Positions 5,853 through 13,249 of a stretch of DNA of 13,615 bases are shown here, piece by piece. Positions within the stretch are counted from its first letter, which is position 1. Each line of letters begins with the position of its first letter. The translations under genes and the position numbers were made by a program. This DNA comes from Candidatus Jorgensenbacteria bacterium RIFCSPLOWO2_12_FULL_42_11. Lineage in GTDB: Bacteria; Patescibacteriota; Minisyncoccia; UBA6257; MFKM01. The stretch is from assembly GCA_001779575.1 (NCBI GenBank), contig MFKM01000005.1, positions 1 to 13,615 of the forward strand. The letters are read 5' to 3'. The notes under the pieces are model-generated. The model was not told the origin of the DNA and made no database searches. It was given only the letters and a program-made list of their open reading frames with translations.

Positions 5853-7526
5853 ATGCTGGCCGTCAAAAATAGTAAAATCAACTGGTGGAAAATAACTTTC
5901 GCGATATTCGTGGCGGCTTACGCTTTAATTATGTTAATTAGCCCCCGCCTGGGACCAACGGATGACGTTGTGTTGCTACGAACGCTTCAGGCCGGGAAAT
6001 CGCTTCTTATTCATAGTCAAGAAAATTCTCCTTACGGCTACGGCGACGTGACCAAGCTTGGCCGTTTTAGTATTTTAGGAGCGATGGAATATAACCTTCC
6101 CCTCTTTTTTTCAAAATCCCCATCGCCTTTCTGGTATTATTTCATCCACGCTTTCCAATATATTATTTTGATGGGTATTTTCGTTAAAATAATAACTCGG
6201 TTTACTTCAAGCAAATTTTTAATCTATTTCACTCCGATTTTGCTTTCGCTGACTCCCGGCATGACGATTGTTTTTTTTAGACCTCTTCTTGGCGACAGAA
6301 ACATAATTTTCTATTACGCCATCTTCCTTTATTTTTTTCTCCGTTATCTTGAAAAACCGAAATTATATTATCTAATTTTTGGAATAATCAGCGCCAATAT
6401 GGCTATTCATAACAAAGAAATCGGCTTTATCGCCTTGGGGTCTTTTGCTTTCTTCCACCTGTTTTTATCTTGGAAAAAATCGAAAATCGGAATAAAGGTC
6501 TTTGACGGCTTGGCGCTTTTGAGTTGCCTCGCCTATCTCCTTCTCTATTACTTTATTGTCTTAACCAATTTACCTCACAATCCCGTTATTTACGGCCAGA
6601 CTCCCTACAACGTTCTGATGGTAATTATAAAAAATCTGCTTAATTACGGTTTATTCACCGACCCAGTTATTGTGCTTATATTGCTGCCTTTCACGGCTTG
6701 GCGGATTTACAAATCTTTGCGGAAACAACTGGAGCCGCATCCTGTCTACGATTCAATGCTGATAGCGGCCTCAATGTACGTTTTGGCCTTCTTCGTTTTG
6801 AAGATATACGGGCCTTATTATTTATTGCCCGCTTATGTTTTCGCTCTGCCGCCTATTTTTTATTTCCTGAATCAAGAAAAACAAAAATTTCCATTTCTGA
6901 AATCAACGATAACTTTTTGCGTTTTTATTCTGGCGCTAAATACCTTTCCGGCCGGGCTTCATTATCTTACTTTTTATAAATATCTTTCTCTTAATTTCAA
7001 TAAAACCATGGATTTTCTCGTCAGCGACATCAACTCCCGTTATCCCGACAAACGAGCCGATATTTTTATAGACGCCCTTGATTACCGCGCCGGAGCCAGC
7101 ATCCCTTATTTTATTTTTAGCGAGTTCCTTCAATATAAGGGCTTGGCCAGCGACCGCTTTGACTTTAAATCCGGTTTTAAAATTGAAGACACGGATGCCT
7201 GGTTTCAAAACATCAAAAAATTCAACCCGCCTTTTACCGTTTTCCAAAATAATAATTTCTCCAAAGAAAAAGGCGGCGATTATCTGATAGTCCCGGCTGA
7301 AGCTTCCACAAAAAACATCTCCAAAGACTATATCCAATCTTTAAGCAAGGAATATGACTTAATTTTCAGGACAAAAAGTCCGCTGGCTTTCCCCAATTTC
7401 AATTTCAAGACTCTAATAAAATATTTCCTGTCTAAAAAAATATCCCCTAGCCAAAAAGAAAAAGGCGTAATGATAAATGAAAACTTGATGCAATGGCCGA
7501 ATTATTATGTCTTTATCCGGAAATAA
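5853..7526 (+). CDS. Polytopic GT-C-type glycosyltransferase (ArnT/PMT-like fold)
   Basis: A 557-residue membrane protein and the only plus-strand gene. About ten hydrophobic segments lie in residues 12-366 (for example 12-31, 95-116, 121-143, 150-166, 188-206, 217-237, 252-280, 300-317, 320-338, 348-366), followed by a soluble tail of about 190 residues. After the first segment, the extracytoplasmic loop contains PTDD (35-38); an acidic pair there is typical of GT-C enzymes that use lipid-phosphate sugar donors. HNKEIG (186-191) resembles the Lys/Glu-containing motif of the same superfamily. Expected role: transfer of a sugar from a polyprenyl-phosphate donor outside the cytoplasmic membrane. 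No donor or acceptor can be read from the sequence, and assignment to a numbered GT family is uncertain. The ATG at 5853 is preferred because the predicted transcript begins only 2-3 bases upstream. It converges with the methyltransferase gene. Confidence 0.72.
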   Translation: MLAVKNSKINWWKITFAIFVAAYALIMLISPRLGPTDDVVLLRTLQAGKSLLIHSQENSPYGYGDVTKLGRFSILGAMEYNLPLFFSKSPSPFWYYFIHAFQYIILMGIFVKIITRFTSSKFLIYFTPILLSLTPGMTIVFFRPLLGDRNIIFYYAIFLYFFLRYLEKPKLYYLIFGIISANMAIHNKEIGFIALGSFAFFHLFLSWKKSKIGIKVFDGLALLSCLAYLLLYYFIVLTNLPHNPVIYGQTPYNVLMVIIKNLLNYGLFTDPVIVLILLPFTAWRIYKSLRKQLEPHPVYDSMLIAASMYVLAFFVLKIYGPYYLLPAYVFALPPIFYFLNQEKQKFPFLKSTITFCVFILALNTFPAGLHYLTFYKYLSLNFNKTMDFLVSDINSRYPDKRADIFIDALDYRAGASIPYFIFSEFLQYKGLASDRFDFKSGFKIEDTDAWFQNIKKFNPPFTVFQNNNFSKEKGGDYLIVPAEASTKNISKDYIQSLSKEYDLIFRTKSPLAFPNFNFKTLIKYFLSKKISPSQKEKGVMINENLMQWPNYYVFIRK

Positions 7527-7527
7527 A

Positions 7528-7593
7528 TCGGGGCGTGAGCGGGTTGAAGAAAATTTTTTCATTGGCTATTCGCGAGATAGCCGTTTCGTAATT
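7528..7593. repeat. Intergenic repeat, copy A (half-palindrome between convergent genes)
   Basis: Starts one base after the GT-C stop codon and ends 9 bases before the methyltransferase stop. Bases 7533-7553 are identical to 9612-9632 of copy C, and the terminal GTTTCGTAATT (7583-7593) also matches (9660-9670). Between them lies a hairpin, GGCTAT (7564-7569) with ATAGCC (7577-7582). It corresponds to the right half of the large palindrome at 9508-9670. A bidirectional terminator role is plausible from its convergent position, although it lacks a classic stem plus poly-U layout. Confidence 0.65.
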
Positions 7594-7602
7594 CAAGGAG
7601 TT

Positions 7603-8229
7603 TCAGGAATCTTTCATCCTTTCCGCCAAAACAAAAATTGAATGAGATATCGGGTAAAAACGGCCGTAATAGCCATGGGCTCTAATCTCAAAACCATTCT
7701 TCTTCAATAAAGAAAACAACGATTTTTTGGTAAAGAATCTAATATGGGGGCCAGCCGGATTAAAATGCTTATTAAAAGAAAAAAGCGCGATTAAGATATT
7801 CTTAAGCAAGCCGTGATAAGGCGTTGTTAATAATAATCGGCCGCCCAATTTAAGAATCCTGGCAATTTCCGAGAAAGCATTTTCAACATCGTAAATATGC
7901 TCAAGGACTTCGGAAGAGAAAACAAAATCGGCAATTTTATCTTTAAGCGGCAATTGACCGCCATCGGTAATTTTATAAAATTCCGCTTCGGGAAGCGTTA
8001 TTCTTGCTTCCGAAAGGGCTGTCTCTGAAACATCCAAGCCGATAAGCCGCGCCTCGGGATTGATTGATTTTATGGTTTTTAAAATTATTCCGTTGCCGCA
8101 ACCAAAATCAAAAATAGCCATTCCTTTTTCTTTTGGAATATAAGGCTTCAATTTTGGCCACTTAAGAGCGAAATCGTCTAAATAATCCTTTCTTTCCGCC
8201 CAATAGCGCTCGTAGAAGTTGTCAGTCAT
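7603..8229 (-). CDS. Class I SAM-dependent methyltransferase (UbiG/Methyltransf_11-23 type)
   Basis: A 208-residue Rossmann-fold methyltransferase, normal length for the family. Motif I is FDFGCGNG (40-47, SAM glycine loop), Asp66 (LIGLDVS) is the acidic residue at the end of beta2, SSEVLEH (105-111) is motif IV, and GGRLLLTTPYHG (129-140) is the post-motif segment. The C-terminal HIRFFTKKSLFSLLKKNGF pattern is common in methyltransferases found in polysaccharide clusters. It likely O- or N-methylates a sugar or a chain end in the cytoplasm; the substrate cannot be read. It stands alone between repeat copies A and B, with its own TATAAT box just upstream, so it is probably a monocistronic unit. 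The start has no Shine-Dalgarno. Confidence 0.88.
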   Translation of the reverse strand: MTDNFYERYWAERKDYLDDFALKWPKLKPYIPKEKGMAIFDFGCGNGIILKTIKSINPEARLIGLDVSETALSEARITLPEAEFYKITDGGQLPLKDKIADFVFSSEVLEHIYDVENAFSEIARILKLGGRLLLTTPYHGLLKNILIALFSFNKHFNPAGPHIRFFTKKSLFSLLKKNGFEIRAHGYYGRFYPISHSIFVLAERMKDS

Positions 8230-8238
8230 TGATTATAA

Positions 8239-8244
8239 ATTATA
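8239..8244 (-). promoter_or_regulatory. Perfect -10 box upstream of the methyltransferase gene
   Basis: TATAAT read on the minus strand (8244-8239), placing a transcription start near 8232, about 3 bases before the ATG at 8229. A second TATAAT (8237-8232) abuts the start codon and is too close to serve. No good -35 box is seen 15-19 bases upstream, so the call rests on the -10 match and its position. Confidence 0.35.
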
Positions 8245-8252
8245 CATTATCT

Positions 8253-8303
8253 GTTCAAGAAAATTTTTTTATCCGTTATTCGTAAAATAGGCGTTTTGTA
8301 ATT
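8253..8303. repeat. Intergenic repeat, copy B (diverged)
   Basis: Same architecture as copy A: GTTCAAGAAAA (8253-8263), a T-run, a variable middle, then GTTTTGTAATT (8293-8303), exactly 9 bases before the GT4 stop at 8313. The distance between the two conserved ends is 40 bases in both A and B. The A/B match over the 3' 37 positions is about 28 of 37. It fills most of the gap between the GT4 and methyltransferase genes. Confidence 0.6.
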
Positions 8304-8312
8304 CAAAGTATA

Positions 8313-9491
8313 TTATGTAATTTCTTTGCATACTTCAATAAATTTATCGGCCACGGCCGAACCGGAAAATTCCGTTTCCACCAAACGCCTGCCTCGCTGG
8401 CCCATTTCTTTGGCTAAATCGGGATTGGCTAAAATTTTCAAAATCGCTTCGCTAAGTTCTTTTTCTTCTTTTTCAACCACCAAGCCGGCTTTGGCTAAAA
8501 TCATGTCAGAAGCGATGCCGACATTCCTGGTAATTATCACCGGCAAACCAAAAGCCATCGCTTCAACAACCGCCATCCCGAAATTTTCCGAATAAGAAGG
8601 CAAAACGAAAACATCGCTATCTTTTAAAGCGGCTGTTTTTTCTTCGCCGGAAAGCATGCCGGTAAAAATAACATATTCTCCAAGATTGCGTTTTTTAATC
8701 AATTCTGTGGCCGTTTTTTTATAACCATCATCGCCGCCAGCTAAAACTAAAACCGCCAGAGGTTCTTTTTTGATCACCTCGGCGAAAGCCGGTATTAAAG
8801 TATCAAGCCCTTTTATCCAGTGAATTCTTCCCAAAAAAAGAATAATCTTTTTATCTTGAGGTATTTGATATCGGTTCCGAAATTGGCTTCCGGGCGGCAA
8901 ATCGGCATATTCGGCTAAATCAATAATATTGGGCGCGACAAACGCCCTGTTTTTCAAGCCTAAAGATGAATGACATTTTTCCAGTTCGTCTTGGGTAGTG
9001 TAATGAATAGCCGAAGCCATTTCTAAATCATTCCGGGTAATTAATTTGTAATATAGCCATTTCTTCCAGGCTTTTTTCCTGATAGTAAAAGGATAAAGCG
9101 TTCCCCGGACGGAGACAATGTAAGGTTTTTTGTATTTCCGACAATAATGAGCCGCGATGGCCGTCGGATAATTCCAGATAGCCGAAAGATAAATCAAATC
9201 AAATTCTTTCAAGTGTTTTTTTAGAGCAACAGTCATTGACCGGGAAAACTGCCAGCCGGTCGGCCCCAAAAATTCAAAAATCTTAAAAAAATCAAAGTAG
9301 GACACTTTGACGCCATCAATGTTAATTTCCTGATTAGTTGAAACTTTCCCTTTTAAGCCGGCATTGGTGGCGTAAACCGTCACTTCAATCCCCTTTTCAA
9401 CCAACGCCTTATTTAAATTATGAACCGAGGCAATGGGACCACCGTATTGAAAAGCCGGAAAATAAACAGGAACGACGCAAAGTATTCTCAT
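8313..9491 (-). CDS. GT4-family glycosyltransferase
   Basis: A 392-residue GT-B enzyme of usual length. The N-terminal domain has the glycine-rich acceptor loop QYGGPIASV (15-23). The C-terminal domain opens with LFLGRIHWIKGLD (218-230), where Arg222 and Lys227 contact the donor phosphates, and has PSYSENFGMAVVEAMAFGLP (298-317). Glu302 and Glu310 make the EX7E pair that defines retaining GT4 enzymes. It should transfer a sugar from a nucleotide donor to a lipid-linked oligosaccharide at the cytoplasmic face of the membrane. The specific sugar cannot be inferred; GDP-linked donors made by block 1 are candidates. It lies between repeat copies B and C, with its own -10 box, so it is probably transcribed alone. 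Confidence 0.92.
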   Translation of the reverse strand: MRILCVVPVYFPAFQYGGPIASVHNLNKALVEKGIEVTVYATNAGLKGKVSTNQEINIDGVKVSYFDFFKIFEFLGPTGWQFSRSMTVALKKHLKEFDLIYLSAIWNYPTAIAAHYCRKYKKPYIVSVRGTLYPFTIRKKAWKKWLYYKLITRNDLEMASAIHYTTQDELEKCHSSLGLKNRAFVAPNIIDLAEYADLPPGSQFRNRYQIPQDKKIILFLGRIHWIKGLDTLIPAFAEVIKKEPLAVLVLAGGDDGYKKTATELIKKRNLGEYVIFTGMLSGEEKTAALKDSDVFVLPSYSENFGMAVVEAMAFGLPVIITRNVGIASDMILAKAGLVVEKEEKELSEAILKILANPDLAKEMGQRGRRLVETEFSGSAVADKFIEVCKEIT

Positions 9492-9508
9492 ATGATTGAT
9501 TATTTTGA

Positions 9509-9514
9509 ATTATA
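9509..9514 (-). promoter_or_regulatory. Perfect -10 box upstream of the GT4 gene
   Basis: TATAAT on the minus strand (9514-9509), with a predicted start near 9502 and a leader of about 11 bases to the ATG at 9491. The -35 region (about 9531-9538) matches poorly. The box sits inside the outer left arm of the palindrome at 9508-9670, so structure formation could affect its use. Confidence 0.35.
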
Positions 9515-9621
9515 AAGCTCTTATTTTATAAGCAATAAATGAAAAGATTTTTCTGAAACCCAAACGGAAGCGCAGCTCCGATGAAACCTGCCTGCCGGCA
9601 GGCAGGTCGGAGCGTGAGCGG

Positions 9622-9670
9622 GTTGAAGAAAAATCTTTTCATTTATTGCTTATAGCTTGGTTTCGTAATT
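9622..9670. repeat. Intergenic repeat, copy C (right arm of the palindrome)
   Basis: GTTGAAGAAAA (9622-9632) and GTTTCGTAATT (9660-9670) bound this copy, with their starts 38 bases apart compared with 40 in A and B. It ends 8 bases from the stop of the polymerase-like gene. It is the only copy with an opposing left arm, so A and B may be half-elements. Confidence 0.65.
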
Positions 9671-9678
9671 AAAAGTAA

Positions 9679-11082
9679 TTATATCTTTAATTGATTGGTA
9701 AACGCCAATTTTTTCAAGCCGAAAAATATTCCAATGAAAAACCACAGAATCACCAAAGTGGTGGCATCGCCTAACACCTGGGAGTGCACGAAAGTAAACC
9801 AAAATAATATTAAAAATGAAAAAATCAAAATCCCTAAGCCCAAATTCCTTAAATTACAGTTTTCCAACAACTTCACTTCTTTTATCATCAGATAGAATAA
9901 GTATTTCCAAAAAACATAAAAAATAATCATTCCCGAAATTCCCAGTTCAAAAATGACCTTGCCAAAACCGCTTTCAGACCGAACGAGCCCCCGACCAAGC
10001 CATTCAGCGCCGCCGGGAAGATAAGTTAATCCCTGGGACAAACTGCCGGTGCCCCAGCCAAGAAATTTGGCGTTAGCCAAAGCGGCATAAAATTCTTCAA
10101 AAGCCCATGATATTCTTTGGCCCAAAGTGGCGGAAAAAGAAGAAAACTGAAAAAAAACGGAATATCTAAACAGAAAACTTATCGGTAAAACTAATAAAAT
10201 TATAACTGCTATGGAAAAAAACCAGACGCGACTATTTTCCCATAAATGGTATTTTTTAACGTTTCTAAAATATACGGCAAACAGAAGGAACAAAACGCTT
10301 CCCGCCAAAGTCAAAACGAAAGCCGAACGAACGCCGCTGATGGTTATTCCCAAAAATGAACTGGAAATAGACGCTATCAATAATTTGTTATTTTTCTTCA
10401 GATATCGCGAATTAGCGGGATATTTGGTCGTCAGGAGACCAAGCCCCAGGGAAAAAAGCAACATCGCGAAACGGCTGTATCTATGGCTTGTTCCAAAAAC
10501 CGACGGCAGAAGCGGCACGTCGCCGCCTTTAAAACCGCTGATAGCGACCCCGAAAGAATGAGCCTGGGTGGCATCGGTTAAAGACCTGGCAAGCGCCCAA
10601 CCAGAATCATAAAAAAAATACTGAAAAACGGCGAAAAGAAAAAGCGGGACTGAAAGATAAACCAAAATTTGGCAAAATTTCAATAATTTTTCCTGACTCC
10701 CGAACATATAATAACCGAGAAAAAACAGCGGCAAATACCATAAATAACTGCGTAAACCGATTAAGCCGAATAACAAACCGGGAGAATCAGGATTGAAAAC
10801 GTTTATGATTAAAAAAGCCGCCAATAAGAAAAGCGCGCCTCCGAAAGCCGGCTTCCAGATTTTTTTACCTTTGAAAGAAAAATACAACAAAAATGAAAAA
10901 TAAGTTAAAGATATCAAAACATCCTTTGCCAGCGCTACTTCAACCGGTTGGCCGGGGATAAGCCGACGGACCACATCTTCAAGCAAAAGCCAGGCGAAAA
11001 TCAGAAAAACGCCAAAACGCCATTGCCTTAAAATCGGAACGGCTATAATAGCCAACGAAATCAATGCCAATAAATAGATCAT
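9679..11082 (-). CDS. O-antigen ligase/polymerase-like membrane protein (WaaL/Wzy family)
   Basis: A 467-residue integral membrane protein with about eleven hydrophobic segments, the usual size and topology for Wzy_C/O-antigen ligase proteins. The family signatures visible are FGTSHRYSRFAMLL (196-209), the ITISGVRSAF stretch (246-255) resembling the SGSRxA motif, and a long periplasmic loop (about 305-375) containing FLGWGTGS (340-347) and VRSESGFGKVIFELGISG (367-384). The loop arginines and acidic residues would handle undecaprenyl-diphosphate-linked glycan. It either polymerises repeat units or ligates finished glycan to its anchor; sequence alone does not separate the two. Together with the GT-C gene it implies export of the glycan. 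It starts 33 bases after the radical SAM gene, so it likely shares that transcript, and repeat copy C follows its stop. Confidence 0.85.
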   Translation of the reverse strand: MIYLLALISLAIIAVPILRQWRFGVFLIFAWLLLEDVVRRLIPGQPVEVALAKDVLISLTYFSFLLYFSFKGKKIWKPAFGGALFLLAAFLIINVFNPDSPGLLFGLIGLRSYLWYLPLFFLGYYMFGSQEKLLKFCQILVYLSVPLFLFAVFQYFFYDSGWALARSLTDATQAHSFGVAISGFKGGDVPLLPSVFGTSHRYSRFAMLLFSLGLGLLTTKYPANSRYLKKNNKLLIASISSSFLGITISGVRSAFVLTLAGSVLFLLFAVYFRNVKKYHLWENSRVWFFSIAVIILLVLPISFLFRYSVFFQFSSFSATLGQRISWAFEEFYAALANAKFLGWGTGSLSQGLTYLPGGAEWLGRGLVRSESGFGKVIFELGISGMIIFYVFWKYLFYLMIKEVKLLENCNLRNLGLGILIFSFLILFWFTFVHSQVLGDATTLVILWFFIGIFFGLKKLAFTNQLKI

Positions 11083-11115
11083 ATTATTTATATAACAAAC
11101 CTAAGCCATACTAAC

Positions 11116-12180
11116 CTAAAATTTTTTCCCAGCTGTGTAAAAAGAGCAATTCCTGCAAACTGGCGGCAAATCATTTTCCATAAATTTCAACCTAATACTC
11201 GCGGCTTTCCCCAGCATACCAACTAAATTTTCCGTATGGATGTTTCCAATAATCAATTCGTCAAATTGAGTGCCCTTTGTTCTGCAGGCGCATAACCTCA
11301 CGCTGCCGTCAAATAACACGCAAAAATCGAATAGCTTATCGCAGGACATCTTCCTGAATTTGGGTATTCCCCTTAGCTTCATCAACCCCCTCAGATCTTC
11401 TTTCTTGATAAGTCCTCCCCAATTGTCATAGCTGTACATAAACTGAATATCGATATGATCGCCCAGATACGGTTTTATGTATTTAATAAAATCATCCGAC
11501 TCCACTATCTGCCTGACTTGGCGAGGAGATCTCAGGTGGAAGGTAATATTAGTTAAACTATTCTGTTGGGCATGATAACTCAATAAATCTTCTATGCCGC
11601 GCATAAGCTCCTTGTATGCCTCTACGCGATACACTTCTTGGTAGGCCTTCTCGTCAAAATCCGCCAAACTTATACCGATATCGTTAATCTTATTATCAAT
11701 TAAGCTTTTATAAATATTATTTTTAGTTAGCGCTATGCCATTGGTGATTATGCCTATCTGGGCTATTTCTTTTAATTTAGAGACATATTCAAGTTTATCG
11801 CCTAAACCCGGGTCCAATAAAGAATCGCCGTAGACGGGCGCAAAAAGTATCTTTTTCCCTCCTAGGGCAATATATTCATCCAACGCTTTTTTAAAAGTCA
11901 CGAAATTCATAAAGCCCTTTTTCTCCTTCAGCGTAGTCCCATATCCGCAGAATATGCAATTGGCATTACATATGCTGGCGACTTGAAAGTTTAAAATATC
12001 GGGCAATACATCAGAGGTATAAATTTTATATGTTCTTTTATTATTGGCATGCGCAGAAAAAAATAAATTCAAATACGAAAGATGCTCCGCTATTTTTCTT
12101 TTAAAGTTTATTGCCGTAAATAGATAACTGTATAACCCGCTGCGCAAGATGAATATCTTAATTTTTTTCTTTATAGTCAT
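11116..12180 (-). CDS. Radical SAM protein with SPASM-like C-terminal domain
   Basis: With the start I prefer (ATG at 12180-12178, MTIKKK) the protein has 354 residues. The CxxxCxxC cluster motif is Cys71, Cys75, Cys78 (SICNANCIFCGYG). FAPVYGDSLLDP and ITNGIAL are typical of the radical SAM barrel. Six further cysteines at 280, 287, 297, 299, 342 and 345 (FDGSVRLCACR, PVCRNC) suit an auxiliary [4Fe-4S] cluster of the SPASM/Twitch type. Such enzymes modify peptides, sugars or other small molecules; one in a glycan locus may act on a sugar or lipid head group (inference). A longer frame from an ATG at 12234 adds 18 residues but would overlap the CgeB-like gene by 77 bases; the chosen start overlaps by 23. 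Neither start has a Shine-Dalgarno. The stop is TAG. Confidence 0.83.
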   Translation of the reverse strand: MTIKKKIKIFILRSGLYSYLFTAINFKRKIAEHLSYLNLFFSAHANNKRTYKIYTSDVLPDILNFQVASICNANCIFCGYGTTLKEKKGFMNFVTFKKALDEYIALGGKKILFAPVYGDSLLDPGLGDKLEYVSKLKEIAQIGIITNGIALTKNNIYKSLIDNKINDIGISLADFDEKAYQEVYRVEAYKELMRGIEDLLSYHAQQNSLTNITFHLRSPRQVRQIVESDDFIKYIKPYLGDHIDIQFMYSYDNWGGLIKKEDLRGLMKLRGIPKFRKMSCDKLFDFCVLFDGSVRLCACRTKGTQFDELIIGNIHTENLVGMLGKAASIRLKFMENDLPPVCRNCSFYTAGKKF

Positions 12181-13228
12181 TTTTAAGATTATTAAAAACT
12201 TCAATAATTTTTTTGGCCCTATCCGCGTAAGCATAATCGGAATTCAATATTTTTTTATAACCGCCTTCGGCGATTTTATTTCTCAATTCTTCATTCTCCA
12301 GATAAAAATCTAATTTTTCTTTCAGCTCCTCGGGGCTGGAAAAATAAGCCGCTTCCTTGTCTTCCTCAAAAAAGCTTTTCGCTTCATCGGTTCGGACGCT
12401 TAATAAAAATCCGCCGCAGGCCGGAACTTCAAATGTCCTCATATTGTGAGACGAGATATTATGCCCGGGATATTCGCTATTCTGTTGCCGGATAATATTC
12501 AAAATGATTTTCGCGGAATTACAAACTTTAGAAAATTCCTCCGCGACTGCTTCCCGGCTTTGCCATTTTTGTCGTAAATTAGGGCCGGCTTTTTGCCAAG
12601 CGCTTCCCCAAATTTTCAAGCCGTAATCCAATAGACAACTTAACCATTTTTCTCTTTTGTCGTCCCAGCTTCCAATAAAAGCAACGTCAGAGCCATAAAT
12701 CTTCTTCTCTTCTTCGGAAACTTCAATAGGATAATGAATTTGGGGGTCATAGCCAAACGGCAGATGCTCCACTCTTTGAGCTCCTAATTTTTTAATATCT
12801 TCAATCAAAAGCTTTGCCCAAATAAAATAAACATCATACAAAGGGATTGATTTTGTCATCCAATTATTACTGGCTCCGAAGTGCCAGGTATTAAACGGAT
12901 TGTCCGGATTAAAACAAAAAAGCTTGGTTTGGGGCAGTTCTTTTTTTATCCTTAAAAGAGTTTTTGGGCAAAAATACCATCCCTTAAGAATCAAAATCAG
13001 ATCGGGTTTTTCTTTTCTGACAGCGTTTAGAAATTCTTTTTGCAGAGGTAAGGAAAAAAAACTCCAAAAAAATTTATTGGTATATTTATTTTTAAAGCGC
13101 GGAAAAAGCCGGCTATATAAATCTTCTTCGGCGAAAATAACGGTCTCGCGACCCAATTTTTGAAAAGCTCTCGCGAAAGTATTGGTCAGCCCGTTTTTGC
13201 GTTTTTCTCCGGTAATTAAAACTTTCAT
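12158..13228 (-). CDS. CgeB-like glycosyltransferase (GT-B fold)
   Basis: A 356-residue protein of the CgeB/Glyco_trans_1_2 group. The N-terminal half begins with MKVLITGE, includes PDLILILKGW (75-84) and ends with the linker HLPFGYDPQIHYP (155-167), typical of this family. The C-terminal half begins VAFIGSWDDKRE (182-193) and contains the diagnostic SHNMRTFEVPACGGFLLS (260-277), where Arg264, Phe266 and Glu267 lie in the donor-binding region. It ends with a helical segment after YFSSPEELKEKLDFYL. It likely adds a sugar to the growing glycan in the cytoplasm; donor and acceptor are unknown. It follows the partial GT4 gene by 21 bases, and its 3' end overlaps the radical SAM gene, so the three form one unit. 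Confidence 0.85.
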   Translation of the reverse strand: MKVLITGEKRKNGLTNTFARAFQKLGRETVIFAEEDLYSRLFPRFKNKYTNKFFWSFFSLPLQKEFLNAVRKEKPDLILILKGWYFCPKTLLRIKKELPQTKLFCFNPDNPFNTWHFGASNNWMTKSIPLYDVYFIWAKLLIEDIKKLGAQRVEHLPFGYDPQIHYPIEVSEEEKKIYGSDVAFIGSWDDKREKWLSCLLDYGLKIWGSAWQKAGPNLRQKWQSREAVAEEFSKVCNSAKIILNIIRQQNSEYPGHNISSHNMRTFEVPACGGFLLSVRTDEAKSFFEEDKEAAYFSSPEELKEKLDFYLENEELRNKIAEGGYKKILNSDYAYADRAKKIIEVFNNLKNDYKEKN

Positions 13229-13249
13229 TTTTGATAAATTTTGAAAAAA

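Larger units (their letters stand above)
9508..9670. repeat. Large imperfect palindrome with G/C-rich core
   Basis: Nested inverted repeats fill most of the 187-base gap. The main arms are 9528-9561 and 9620-9653: 34 bases with 32 complementary. Inside, 9575-9581 (GCTCCGA) pairs with 9607-9613, and 9587-9606 is a perfect 20-base palindrome built from CCTG/CAGG units. A 5-base bulge (9582-9586) separates the inner parts. Outside, 9515-9519 pairs with 9654-9658, and 9508-9512 with 9666-9670. There is no reading frame for a transposase, so it could be a MITE-like or REP-like element. Its right half is repeat copy C and resembles copy A. Confidence 0.85.

Noticed and set aside
7528..9670. Integron attC sites (gene cassette array) as an explanation for repeats A-C
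   Set aside because: Their position after stop codons and the palindromic form of copy C are suggestive, but I could not fit the GTTRRRY/RYYYAAC core pair and no integrase gene is in the window.
12181..12234. Upstream ATG at 12234 as start of the radical SAM/SPASM protein
   Set aside because: It would raise the overlap with the CgeB-like gene from 23 to 77 bases and adds a Lys/Leu-rich stretch encoded wholly within the other gene; the ATG at 12180 is simpler. It cannot be fully excluded.
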